Shown here piece by piece: positions 21,560-32,185 of a stretch of 64,000 nucleotides of DNA; position 1 is the first letter of the stretch, and the number at the start of each line of letters is the position of its first letter. Both the position numbers and the translations under genes were made by a program. Under the pieces are notes generated by a model, which saw nothing but the letters and a program-made list of their open reading frames with translations, ran no database searches and was not told the origin of the DNA. The stretch is from the NCBI RefSeq assembly GCF_945859685.1, contig NC_079147.1, positions 169,925,174-169,989,173 on the forward strand. Reading direction: 5' to 3'. The stretch is from Eupeodes corollae. Taxonomy: Eukaryota; Arthropoda; Insecta; Diptera; Syrphidae.

Positions 21560-22330
21560 GGTTGACCGACCCTTTCGAATTATTGATTTTTTTAAGAATC
21601 GTATCTATTGACTACATTTGAAGAGATTAGTGGTGAGTTGGTAGCTAACTTTGCAGAAGTATCTGCTGCTTCGTTACCTTTGATATTAACATGCCCAGGA
21701 ATAGATGATAGTTTCATTTTAGAACCAAATTGGAAAATCATATTTACGTATTCTGACGATTGAAGTGAGGTTGCAGATGATGTTGAATATTGCGTTTAGA
21801 GATGAGAAGCTGTCTGAGAAAATGCAGAATTTGTCTTTTCTTTTTTCTGCGTATTCTATTGCAACCTATAATACCTGCTGATTCGACAGTATAAAGATGT
21901 TGCTATATTCATGAAGGCTACTTGTTTGTACAGTATTGAAGTTTGAATCAACTACCGCATATGCAATTTTGTTATCAATGACTGAGCCGTCGGTATAAAG
22001 GAATTTATATTGTTGTTTAGATAGGTTGTTGTGCATTTCGTTTTTATAAAAGCTGCTATTGGAGTGTCAACACTGTTTTCCTTTAATGTCCAAGGCGGAA
22101 ACACACCTGGGCCCTACCCTGTAATACGTTTCGAAAGAAGATATTTTCGAAAACGAATATTTTGTACTCTCTTTTCAAATACGGGTAAGAAATCTAGTAC
22201 TTGCCGAATGAATTTTTGGATTTTTTGTACCAGTCAATAGGTTTCCGAATGTCATAGCGTTCAAAAACGAAAATATTGTTTCTACACCAAGAGAGGTAAC
22301 GAATTGCAATTCGAAGGTCGGTTTTTAAGG
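21560..22330 (-). mobile_element. I-like LINE fragment carrying RNase H
   Basis: The minus strand reads FLYTDGSVIDNKIAYAVVD at about 22008-21950, the first RNase H motif, and further on IPGHVNIKGNEAADTSAKLA at about 21700-21640, the last RNase H motif. Just upstream, a frame around 22085 matches the PPWT(I/L)KE block that precedes RNase H in the intact I-clade element. Several stops interrupt it. It is a different, older I-like lineage that lies just downstream of MAU2 in opposite orientation. Confidence 0.7.
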
Positions 22331-22339
22331 ACACGAAAG

Positions 22340-22708
22340 GAAAATTGTGTTAAGTTGTGTAAAAAAGATTAAATACAAGTAAGGAAATAATAATTGTTTT
22401 CAAAATTTAAGCAAATAAATCCCATTACAGGGAATCATCAGCGAAAAATGTGCATACCAAACAAAAGCAATTTGAAATTATGGTGGAATTCGTATGACTT
22501 GAAGGAAAAAAGTATACCTTGGCAAAAGACAAATTTCAACTTTCTAAGATTGAATTAAAAAGAGAGATGTGGCAATTGAAAAGCAGTGAAGTGTAAAAAA
22601 AAGTCATTACGATAATTCTCAAGTGCTTCTTCTTTGTGATTTGTTTTTATTTTTTTTTTATATTTACTTTGACAAATCTCATAAGAAATACTTTCAGTCT
22701 CGGCAAAT
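22340..22708. other. AT-rich spacer
   Basis: No gene or repeat recognised between the I-like fragment and the next inverted-repeat element. Confidence 0.5.
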
Positions 22709-22711
22709 CTA

Positions 22712-23487
22712 GGGTGCTTTCATAAATGCATGGTTGCTTTGTTTACATGCGATTAATTGCCAATCAGACTAACGTCACACAAAATACTTGCGCATGTGTT
22801 TTAAGCTGCATTTATGAACACTTTCTTATGATTTGCGTCATATGTCAAAAGACTGTAAGAATTTGAAGTTTTACTTACTTCAAGTTTTGAAATTTGATAA
22901 ATAATGGACAACAAAAAGTTTTTTTTTTTAATAATAATAAGTGAATATTGTGAAAATCGGATTAATCGAAACCATGGCATTGATTTTCTCAGAAAAAGGA
23001 ATCTTAAGAGACATCAATTAATCACTTTTATTTTATCAAAAAGAAAAAAGGGACAATTTAAACGAAAGATTCCTAGCTTAAAGAAAAACTTTCATCGGTT
23101 GACAGTGTTCCATAGCACATTTTTCTTTTTTTTCCCATCCTTTAATAAAATTCAATTTTCAGAACAATCTTTAAATTTTTAGCAAACATTTACCTTTATT
23201 GAGCCAGAACAAGTTTGTGATGCCGTTTACTGTTTTCAATTGAAATTTGAATTTTCAAGGGAAAGAATTTGACAGTTTCAATAATAAAGGAAAGAAAATC
23301 GTGTTTACCATATACCGGTCTCTTTTATTGAGAAAGAAATTCAGATTGCATGTGAGTTTTTGTAGTTGCACATTTGCGCTGCAAATATTTGCTTTTTGCT
23401 TTTATGAACATCTGACATTTATCATTTGCATTTATGAAAACTATGCATTCGTCAGACTTTCGCAACCATGCATTTATGAAAGCACCC
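22712..23487. mobile_element. MITE, PIF/Harbinger-like, CTA duplication
   Basis: Terminal inverted repeats GGGTGCTTTCATAAATGC on the left and the complement ending GAAAGCACCC on the right extend at least 26 bp. They are flanked by CTA at 22709-22711 and 23488-23490. A 3-bp CWA/TWA duplication is the PIF/Harbinger signature. No transposase frame is present. The two short open frames inside are A/T-rich chance ORFs. Confidence 0.75.
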
Positions 23488-23729
23488 CTATTCTATGAAT
23501 AGAAAAAGTACTATATGATTGTTTTATTTGTTTAGTACGAATTCATAAACTAATCGAATATCAGATTCGAATCGAAAAATAGTAGCATATAGAATTTTAC
23601 ATATCTCTTTTTCTGTTTTAGTTAGGCTTCCTCGATTTATTAACTTTTTTTGTTGTGTGGATGTTGTACTTATATATAAATTTTCAGGTGGGCGCATGAG
23701 AAATATCCTCAAAAACTAGAGGTTTTTTG

Positions 23730-25222
23730 TTTAGTAGGGCTAATACCTCAATATGGGAAATGGAAGTTAATTCAAGTGGACGAAAGGTATACCCACGGTT
23801 GCCAAATGCCAACTTGAAAAAAGGGGGAGAGTACGATAACGCTGGCGACAAATTTAATAACGGATTTGGGGGCGACTTTCCATTACCGCAGCACGAATTT
23901 CCTTCTGATTTTTTTTACAGTTAGGTAGGGGTCTCAATAGAACATGTTTTAAATATTAGGGCGAGGAAACAACTTTTAAGTCATAAAAAAAAATATTTTC
24001 TTTTTCGGACTTAACCCTACTTTTTTGTATTGCATTTTTGAGCCTAAAACAAGTTTTTTTTAATTGATAGCACGGCGTACTAACAGCTGCAACCCCCCTG
24101 CTTGGGGTCACTATAGGATGTGGGGTGGGTGCGAGTTTGGGTATATGCAAAGTACTTTTCCATTTGAGCACTAAAATAAAAGAAATTACCAAGAAAAAAA
24201 CAAGTATGGCAACACTGAACAAAAAACAGGGAAGAAATGTCAAAATAACCATTTTTGAGTGTTTTGTATGTAAAAAAGTGAACTTTAAGAATTAATTAAA
24301 AATATAAATAAATGTTTCCTCGCTCTAAAATTGCTATAGTTATTATTTATTTGCACATATCTATTGAATAAAAAAAACCGCGAGTCAAAATTCGGGGGCG
24401 ACTTTCCATTACCGCAGCACGAATTTCCTTCTGATTTTTTTTTTACAGTTAGGTAGGGGTCTCAATAGAACATGTTTTAAATATTAGGGCGAGGAAACAA
24501 CTTTAAGTCATAAAAAAAAATATTTTCTTTTTCGGACTTAACCCTACTTTTTTGTATTGCATTTTTTGAGCCTAAAATAAGTTTTTTTTTAATTTATAGC
24601 ATGGCGTACTAACAGCTAGGTATGTAAGGGCAACCCCCCTGCTTGGGGTCACTATAGGATTTGGGGTGGGTGCGAGTTTGGGTATATGCAAAGTACTTTT
24701 CCATTTGAGCACTAAAATAAAAGAAATTACCAAGAAAAAAAACAAGTATGGCAACACTGAACAAAAAACAGGGAAGAAATGTCAAAATCAACCATTTTTG
24801 AGTGTTTTGTATGGAAAAAAGTGAACTTTAAAAATTAATTAAAAATAGAAATAAATGTTTCCTCGCTCTAAAATTGCTATAGTTATTATTTATTTGCACA
24901 TATCTATCGAATAAAAAAACAGCGAGTCGAAATTCGTGCTGCGGTAATGGAAAGTTGAGCCAAAATTCGTGCTGCGGTAATGGAAAGTTGAGCCCAAAAG
25001 GTTTAGAGCGTAATTTTTCAAAATTTTAAGATTATTTATTATTGTTTTTTTTTAGAATTTATTGCGCTTATTTGTTTTTGATCAAAAACTAAAAAGTAGA
25101 TGATTCTATGTCTTCTAGTTCTTGGGAAAATTGAAAATTACCAAAACGTGGTAATGTGGTTATACATATCGTCCACTTAAATTCACTTCCGTGTCACATA
25201 TTGATGTATAAGCTCTACTAAA
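23730..25222. mobile_element. Outer TIR element with nested repeat units
   Basis: The left end TTTAGTAGGGCTAATACC, followed by CAATATGGGAAATGG and CAAGTGGACG, recurs inverted at 25130-25222 with scattered changes, giving arms of more than 60 bp. The interior holds a tandem pair of a smaller TIR sequence (23868-24993). No transposase is recognised, so the element is non-autonomous. The short minus-strand frames inside (24252-23956, 24757-24572) are duplicates of each other only because the units are repeated. Confidence 0.65.
23868..24993. repeat. Tandem 526-bp repeat with inverted ends
   Basis: The block opening GGGGGCGACTTTCCATTACC occurs at 23868 and again at 24394 and is nearly identical for about 520 bp. 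The inverse of its opening (TGCTGCGGTAATGGAAAG) occurs twice at the right end, at 24929-24961 and 24963-24993. The arrangement is two direct heads followed by two inverted tails. Confidence 0.8.
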
Positions 25223-25556
25223 CACATACACGAAGTAAAGCAAATGCCAAAAAATGGCAGACAAAAACACTAGTGTTTTTGATGCAAGGCAAAAACACTA
25301 GGGAATTCACAATAGGCACACTATATAACGACCGAAATCGTTCGTAAGTTTTACCCTCCAACACCAATTCGTTTACATTGTTGTATTTGTAATTTTGACA
25401 TTACGTCCATTTTGAAATGTGAAATCCAACAACAATTCGATGCGGTGCTTTCACTTGTTTTGACAGGTTTTTTTTATTAAATTGCTGTGGTGAGATTTTT
25501 AGATTTGATTTTAGCTGTCAAATGACGCATTTGTTGTTTTGTTAATTTGTTTAAAA

Positions 25557-26160
25557 ATGCAGGATCCAAATGAAGATTCCGAATGGAATGATGAACTGGT
25601 GGTGATAAGCAGAAAAATATCGAAGACTTGAACATGGACGATTCTGAAGACACCCAAAACGAAAGTGTTAGCGAGGAATATCGTCACAAACAAATGGCAT
25701 AGATGCGAGCATTCGCAGACAAGGCTCTATTCGGTTCAGTGTGGGAAATTTTCGGACAAGATTACGTCAACGAAGTGACCAAAGCTGGAGAAGGTATCTG
25801 GGTTGTGTTGCATTTGTACACAAATATTGTGCCGCTCTGTTCGCTCATTCACCACCATATATGCAACTGGCCATAAAATTCCCACAAATTAAGTTCCTGC
25901 GGTCGTTAGCCACCACCTGTATCCCAAATTTAACAGAGAAGCAACTGCCAACAGTGTTTATCTATTTTGAAGGCCAAACGAGAAAGCAATTCATTGGTGC
26001 CTTGCAGCTTCGTGGTTAAAAATTGACCAGCGATGAATTGGAATTAATGTTCGGTCAGTGTGGTTCAATTCCAACGGAAATCAAGGTAGATTCCAAGCAA
26101 CAAAATCGTGACTAAATGCTCAGCGTACTGGAATCCGTTGATTTCTATTTATTTCGCAAT
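25557..26160 (+). pseudogene. viaf: Processed pseudogene of viaf (phosducin-like 3)
   Basis: An intronless, broken copy of the gene for viral IAP-associated factor/PDCL3, a thioredoxin-fold co-chaperone family member. The start MQDPNEDSEWND at 25557 is followed by a stop. A shifted frame carries FADKALFGSVWEIFGQDYVN and TKAGEGIWVVLHLY, interrupted by a tag stop at about 25700. A 2-bp gain near 25859 shifts the frame again into QLAIKFPQIKFLRS, TTCIPN and LPTVFIYFEG, and another stop follows QLRG. The last block reads SDELELMFGQCGSIPTEI. At least two shifts and several stops across an uninterrupted copy of a gene that is normally expressed indicate a dead retrocopy. AATAATAAAA-rich sequence follows at 26228. 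Confidence 0.9.
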
Positions 26161-26371
26161 TAGGAAGAAATGTTGTTAGATTTTTAATATTTATTTTTGT
26201 GTTCGAATGGATTTTTATATATTCAAATAATAATAAAAAAGAAAAAGGAACCATAGGCTTCACGAACAATTTAAAACCGAATGCAAATTTAAATAGTGTT
26301 TTATTAACTCCAAGTCAGCCGAAAAAAAATTAACGAAAAAATGCTTAAACATTTTTATTATGAAAAAAAAA

Positions 26372-26548
26372 AACATTCTAACTCACTTGGACGTGCTCTT
26401 TTAAGTTGGTCGTGTTCTTGGAACATTCCTACAGGAATGGTTTATACCTTCCTGGGATCCTTGAAGTGTGAGTAAGAACTTTGCATTCACACTTTTTAGT
26501 AAAAATCAAAATAACTTAAAAGAACACGTCCAAGTGAGTTCCAATGTT
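26372..26548. mobile_element. Small MITE, hairpin-forming
   Basis: Terminal repeats AACATTCTAACTCACTTGG (left) and its inverse ending AGTGAGTTCCAATGTT (right) pair over about 36 bp, with the core AACTCACTTGGACGTGCTC continuing to TTTTAAGTT. The total is 177 bp. It is adjacent to the viaf retrocopy. Confidence 0.7.
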
Positions 26549-27465
26549 CGTATTTTACTATCGAAAATGTTTAAAAATGCAAACATTGGAATTTTTGTTG
26601 AAGTTTTCAAACTCACCTCGAAGAAATAAACATTTATGTTACTTGTGATGTTGAGGTGATGTCACACTTTTATTATTTATTTTTATTTGAAAAACTAAAC
26701 TTATATTGAAATTGTTAAAACTTCGTCACTGTTTTGTAACTATCAAAATAATTTTATAAAATAGTCATCGTTTTTAAATTCGACAAAAAAAGAATTATTA
26801 TAACATTCAAAAATATAATTTTTGGAACGTTTAATTTTAGCTGGTTCAGAACTCTTTATATTACATTCAAAATTCAAAAAAAAAAAACAATGTTTTACAT
26901 TTTTGCTAATATATTTCAGGTTTTCTTTACATAAAAAAACAAATGAATTGACAAGTATATTATACGTAGTATACACACTTTTAAATATAGTCTCATGTCT
27001 AAGAAACCATAAGTTCCTTGTTTAACCATATTTGATGACAGTTTACAGCAAAAATGTTTTTCAATGTTAGTTGAAATCTGAGATGATCTGATAAATAAAT
27101 ATTTTTTAAAAATTTAATATCTCAACAGACTATTTTAATTTGCATAGTTTTGACTCTATTTGAAAACAACTTAATAGACAAAAGTTTTGGCTTTAAGGAA
27201 CTTATAAAACTTAATTGAAAGTAGTACCCTTATTTTTTTCCACATAGCGTACATATTTTTTTAAAATGCCCCTACCTCCTTAACGTGGGGAAATAGACCC
27301 CCTCTTATATTAAAAAATGTTTGTTTTTAACTGTTCTATACAAATCCGTCATCAAATTTTGTCGGCTGAGATATCGTACTCTTCCCAAAAACTGCAATAG
27401 CTAATGTCGCCGTAGCCACTAGGTGCCACCCCTAAAGAATTTCTCATCACTATTCCTTATTTTCG
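26549..27465. other. AT-rich sequence, nothing recognised
   Basis: Overlapping short open frames exist on both strands at 26743-27025, but all are A/T-rich and have no recognisable motif. No feature is called. Confidence 0.55.
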
Positions 27466-27603
27466 TGGTGAATTGACTTTAGAGGGTGGTGAATTGATGT
27501 TAGCAGTGGTGAGTTGATGTTAGCAGTGGTGAATTGATCTTAGCAGTGGTGAATTGATGTTAGCAGTGGTGAATTGATGTTAGCAGTGGTGAATTGATGT
27601 TAG
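27466..27603. repeat. 20-bp minisatellite
   Basis: About six to seven head-to-tail copies of GTGGTGAATTGATGTTAGCA with few changes (gactttagag in the first unit, gagttg in the third, gatctt in the fourth). Confidence 0.9.
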
Positions 27604-27796
27604 ACCTAAGGGCGCGGGTAAGTTGACGTTCCAGCCTGTAGGTAAACCAGAATGACAAATTTGTTTCTGGTCTTTATATGGTTTGTCTATGGAATTCACG
27701 ATCGGGTGTAAATGGTCTTGCATCAGTGCATGTGCATATATTTTGTGCATACAGATGCTTTACACTAACAAAATATATGAATAAGCACATGCGTTA

Positions 27797-28235
27797 AGCA
27801 GCATTCACATGAGCGTGACCAACGAACGACGAATGACTTACAAAATGTGAGTTTATATACGTTTGAAAACATATTTCCACACAAATTCTTAACAAAACGA
27901 TGGCAATATAGTTTCTATTTGATTTACGATGCATACTTTTACTTTTCAATATCATATATTAATAAATTTAAGAAAACAGATTTATTCGTCGCGAAAAAAA
28001 ATTGAAAATTGAATACGAACTGTCAAACTTAATTCGCGTTCTACATTATCCACACTCGCAACGAATAAAATAATCGCGCGTACTTAACCTAAAAAATTCA
28101 TTCTTGTTTTGGTTTCGGTGATCAAAGTCAAACTTTATTCGCGACGAATCAAAAACTCTCATGTGAAAGAAATGTCAAAATCGACGAATATTTGTTCATT
28201 CGTTGGTCGTTGGTCGTGCTTATGTGAATAATGCT
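27797..28235. mobile_element. MITE with TTA duplication, PIF/Harbinger-like
   Basis: Left end AGCAGCATTCACATGAGC and the right end, reverse-complemented, AGCATTATTCACATAAGC continue into CGTGACCAACGAACGACG-like arms (about 40 bp). TTA flanks both sides (27794-27796 and 28236-28238). No transposase. Confidence 0.65.
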
Positions 28236-28239
28236 TTAG

Positions 28240-29030
28240 TATTGCAAATTTACTTCGCTGAAACCCTAAAGTATACAAATACACAAGCATGAGCAACAGT
28301 GTTTTGACAGCAATAATTCAGCTGATATTAAAATAATCAACATGGCTGATCTACAAAAAGAAAAACCGAATAAAAAGTGGTCAATTGCCGAAATTATGTA
28401 TTAGAATAATTGACTTAAATTCATCAATAATTGTAGCAGCTGCTTCTTCAATAAGCGAATCAATATTTTTTTTTATTTTTTTCAGTTTTTCTTGGCATAT
28501 TAAAACCAAAATAAGCTTTTGAATTTCGCATAAAAATAAAAATAACCATAATCAGCCGTTCTCACAACTGTCAAAAATCGTTGCAAGAACACGTTGCTTT
28601 TTTATTTGCTTTTCGGGCGTTCACTATGTTGTGCATATATTTACACTCAAATGCAATTCCCAGACTAAATGCACTAGATCCTGAATTCCCCTAGAGTGTT
28701 TTTGCTCTATATCAAAAACACTAGTAAAGATGTAAATCCTCGGTAACCATATTGGTTTGCTTACAAATTAAACCGAAAATCTAAATGCACACAAGAGGGC
28801 GACAGAAAACAGACACAAAACAAAATTCCTATTTGTGTATACAAATTATCATAATTTGCTGTCAAACCTCATATGAATAAATTCAAGTCTGCGGAAGTTG
28901 GTGAAAATTTCTCAATGGATTTTTGGTAAACGTTACTTTCCTCTCCCACAAACATTTTGGTTTTATACATGGAACATTTTAACCCACAGTTTAACTCTTG
29001 TTTTCTGGTTTAGTAAACTTGTGAAATGGT
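28240..29030. other. Sequence without recognised gene
   Basis: It includes the right end of the TIR-bounded interval at 28680-28725. Otherwise no coding or repeat signal can be named. Confidence 0.5.
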
Positions 29031-29032
29031 GT

Positions 29033-29440
29033 TCAAATGGTAGACATGTGCATCAACGTCACTATCGAGGAAGCATAGTGACCAGTTAAAGATCTTGAAA
29101 TAATTATTGAGACCGTCCCAGTTGGCTTTCTTGTATTGCCAAACGGTTCTCTTAGGAGCTCTACTACACAATGGTCTGATGTGCCATGAAGATATAGAAC
29201 AATAAAAGTGTACTTACTAGGGTCAGAGGTAACAAACATGTCAAGAGTGTTTTCTCCTCGACCTACCACGTCCGATATTCGAGTGGGCTCGTTGACCAGC
29301 TGAGTTATTTGGTTCAACTCAGCGAAGATCTCAGCATACACTCCTTCTGGTGTTGTCTGTCCCGAATGTTGAAGCCGTGAAGAATTGTGTACATTGAAAT
29401 CGCCCGTAATAAAGATTTCAGTGGGGCGATAGGACGAAAC
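29033..29440 (-). mobile_element. LINE endonuclease fragment
   Basis: The minus strand reads FITGDFNVHNSSRL, then LTQLVNEPTRI-like sequence (here ITQLVNEPTRISDV), GENTLDMFVTSDPSKY and GTSDHCVVELL. These are the GDFN, LDLFLTS and SDH blocks of an APE-type LINE endonuclease. The frame is open over 29341-29033 but no RT follows. The clade (CR1/L2/Nimb/Jockey type) is not decided. Confidence 0.7.
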
Positions 29441-29829
29441 AATTCTTAAACCACATATGTATATTTGAAAAAAGAATTGGTGCAGAGACCATATTGTGCC
29501 AAAAACTGAGAAGCAACATCATTCCAAATGTATATGGCGTGAACATGGTGATAAAAGAATAATGGCACCTAGTTATGACCTTGAATAAAAAATTCCTCAC
29601 CTACTTGGGTTTCACTTAGTGGCAATACAGCTGGCATGTTTAAAGAAGTATGGGAGTCCAGAAGTCAGAGACAATTCTGTTCTGGACTTCGTTGGCTAGG
29701 GCCACGAGGGATACGTGCAAGAATTGGCGTAAGATGGTCATCGTTGATCTTCACGGGCAGCTTTTAGCGAGCAAAAGTGTAGTGAAGTACCTCGATAACT
29801 GGATAGATTAGTATTTATATTTCAACAGA
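29441..29829. other. Spacer between LINE remnants
   Basis: Some of it may be degraded LINE sequence (words such as gagacaattctgttctggac), but no frame or motif is secure. Confidence 0.4.
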
Positions 29830-31870
29830 CATTAACAGTTGTTTTTTAGCAGTCGGTTTGACCCCAGAGTGAAGGTAATTTGCTACATGGCCCTCATACG
29901 GCCAATGATTGTTTATGGTTGCCCCGTGTGGTTCAACGTTGCCCCTTCCCAGATGGAGAAGCTTTGGGTGTTCGAGCGGCAGTGTTTAGAACGCTGTACC
30001 GGCTTATATCGAACAGCCGAAAATTCTTATGTGCATTACTATTCCAACGAGGTCCTATACAACGGGGCACGAATCAACAGAATTGACAATTTCATGATAA
30101 ACTCGTTCGAGGTAACATTGCAAGAGCTATGTCTTCGACTAACAATTTAATTTTCGGGGAGTTCTATCCGAACGACGAGTATTTTGAAAGTGCACGCTTG
30201 AACGGCTTCATTCCACCTAAGGCATTCCTCTTTTTAGATAGATACGGTCTCATGCGGGATAGATTGGCAGTTCCGCTAATCTACCACGTCAGACGAAAAA
30301 CCGTGGATAGGCGACTCCTGTACCAATCGGGACGTCATGGCTATAGGCGGAGCAGAGCTCCTTCGGTTCGGTAGGGCTGTGTCCGAATGAGACCGAACTA
30401 ATAGGGTGAAGCAGGAGAATCAGTTTTGGTGGCTTCAATCGGCACTTGATAGGGGGTATTCGGGGTGGGGTTTTAAGCCTTGGCCGGCTTACATACTTGT
30501 TTTATAGTTTTAGGGTTTAGTTTTAAGTAGAATAGGCATGGTTGCACAAAAACAAAATACAAAACAACAAAAAATACAAAAAATAAATGCAAACAAAAAA
30601 TAATAATTATAAAAATACAACAAAACATGAAAAACAAAAATGTTAGATAGTTAGATTTGCTGCTGTGGTTGTTCTAGTTTTAAGTAGTTTATGGCTTGGA
30701 TAGGTAAATTAAGGCAGTGTGTGAATTGCGTTAAAATTTGCGTTAAAACTTCTACCTAGATTAAAATTTGACGTCTTATTTGAGGTGGGATAAAATTTAG
30801 CCATTTGCTGTGTGAATCGCGTTAAAACAATTATTTTAACCAAGATTTCTGCGCAGGTTAAAAAAATTTCCCTTGATAATTTAAGAAATTTCCCTGAAAA
30901 AAAATTAGTTTTCTTTTTCGCGGAAAAATAATTTCGCTTACAAAACATATTTTAAGAAAACAGGGTTAATAAAAAGTCTCTGAAACTAAAAAAAAAATCT
31001 GTTTTATTTATTGTTCTCGATTCTAATGTCATATTTTAAAACAACGGTCAAAAATGTTCAAACAAAATTCCCATTTTGATTAATTGATTTATTCGGTGTG
31101 GTAACACTGAAAAATTGTTGATATCTGTCATACATTTCAAAAGAAACAAAACAATTAATTCGTATTTGGTTTGGAAATTTGTTACTGTTTTACAAACCTC
31201 CATCCATCATTAATGTTTGCATTTTTAGATGTAAACATATCATCCAAACTTATGCTAGTTTGAATAAGTTTTATTTTTTCTTCGTGAGACCCTAGAAAAC
31301 AAAAGCATTGAATTTATATAAATTGATTCATTTCAAACTTACATTTATTGTATGGTTTTCCAGCCTGCCTTCGTTTTTTTTCTTGCTCCATTTCCGCTTG
31401 ATTTGAATGCAAAATTGCAAAAGCAAGAGCAAATTTCTTTATCAATAGAAACGTCAAATTTTAAGACACTTTAACCTGTTCCACAGCTCAATAAATTTTA
31501 ACCCATTTTATTCACCTCATAAGTGTCAAATTTTAACGCTGGTTAAATTTTAACACACATTTTAACGCAATTCACACGCGGCCTAAGTTAGCTTTAAGTT
31601 TTGTATTCAGGAACTTATTTAAAGTAGTTTAAAGTGAAAATAAAAAGAATGTGCATATTATTTTTTTTGCAAATTTTCTAATAAATGCAAAAATAAATAA
31701 AATGTAAATTGAAGTAAAATAGATCTTAGGGCCGAAAGGCATTAGTATTAAGTGTTATTGTTTAGCTAAGAGTGTCCGTATGGGACCATTAAGTTAGTTG
31801 TAAGCTATGGATAATTAGGCTAGTTTTATGAATTTAAGATAGGTTTAAGAATGAATTAATAAAAATGAAT
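29830..31870 (+). mobile_element. Jockey-like LINE 3' end, interrupted by a MITE
   Basis: The + frame 29839-30150 reads MALIRPMIVYGCPVWFN, EKLWVFERQCLERCTGLYR and VLYNGARINRIDNF. The next frame (30129-30374) reads FYPNDEYFESARLNGFIPP and KAFLFLDRYGLM. This is the region after the RT palm in Jockey-group elements. One frameshift at about 30110 breaks it. The 3' UTR follows to about 31870 (aatgaattaataaaaatgaa) and is split by the MITE at 30713-31583. The upstream RT is missing, so it is a 5'-truncated relic. Confidence 0.72.
30713..31583. mobile_element. MITE with TAA duplication nested in a LINE 3' UTR
   Basis: Left end GGCAGTGTGTGAATTGCG with TTAAAA following, and the right end reverse-complemented GGCCGCGTGTGAATTGCG with TTAAAA following. 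TAA flanks both (30710-30712, 31584-31586). Arms extend imperfectly for over 100 bp with repeated TTAAAATTTGAC-like words. A 3-bp TAA duplication and GGC ends fit PIF/Harbinger. Confidence 0.75.
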
Positions 31871-31882
31871 TTAGAAAAAAGA

Positions 31883-32185
31883 AGAAAAGTGTGTTGGACT
31901 GTCATGCAAGGGGTCTTGGGTTCAATCCCTGCCTGTGCCATCTTAAATAAAAATTTAAAAAAAAGTTTTCGCGTGGTCTGCCTCTTGCGAGGAATTGACA
32001 AATCCTTCAAGAGTAATTCATGTCATGAAAAGTGCTTTCTCATATTAGCCACTCGGATTGGGCATATAAACTCTAGGTCCCTTCCGTCTCTGACAACATT
32101 ACTAGCACACGAGATGGTTGAAAATTGTAAGTTACAAGGTCCTGGTTCTTCTTGGATTAATTTATTTATTGATAAAAATAAATAA
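31883..32185 (+). mobile_element. tRNA-derived SINE
   Basis: The 5' part contains GGTTCAATCCC (31919-31929), a near-perfect RNA polymerase III B box, in the context caaggggtcttGGTTCAATCCCtgcctgtgcca, like the 3' half of a tRNA; the A-box half (gttggactgtcatgc) is weak. An A-rich joint follows, then a SINE body with words such as tgcctcttgcgaggaattga and ctaggtcccttccgtctctg, which I associate with a SINE common in tephritid flies. The end is an attaatttatttattgat-type tail. A 106-residue frame over it is coincidental. Confidence 0.65.

Larger units (their letters stand above)
25268..28725. mobile_element. TIR-bounded 3.5 kb interval carrying a viaf retrocopy
   Basis: The left end CACTAGTGTTTTTGATGC, then CAAAAACACTAGGGAATTCA, recurs inverted at 28680-28725 (TGAATTCCCCTAG, then ATCAAAAACACTAG), giving imperfect arms of about 40-45 bp. 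No target duplication is clear and no transposase is seen. The interval includes the viaf pseudogene, two smaller inverted-repeat elements and a minisatellite. It could be a non-autonomous transposon that gained passengers or two independent copies of a short repeat. Confidence 0.4.

Noticed and set aside
22904..23498. Two plus-strand frames inside the MITE at 22.7-23.5 kb
   Set aside because: A/T-driven Phe/Lys/Asn-rich composition and enclosed by MITE ends.
31886..31942. tRNA gene
   Set aside because: Only the B-box half is good; the A box and acceptor stem do not fold as a tRNA. It is part of a SINE.
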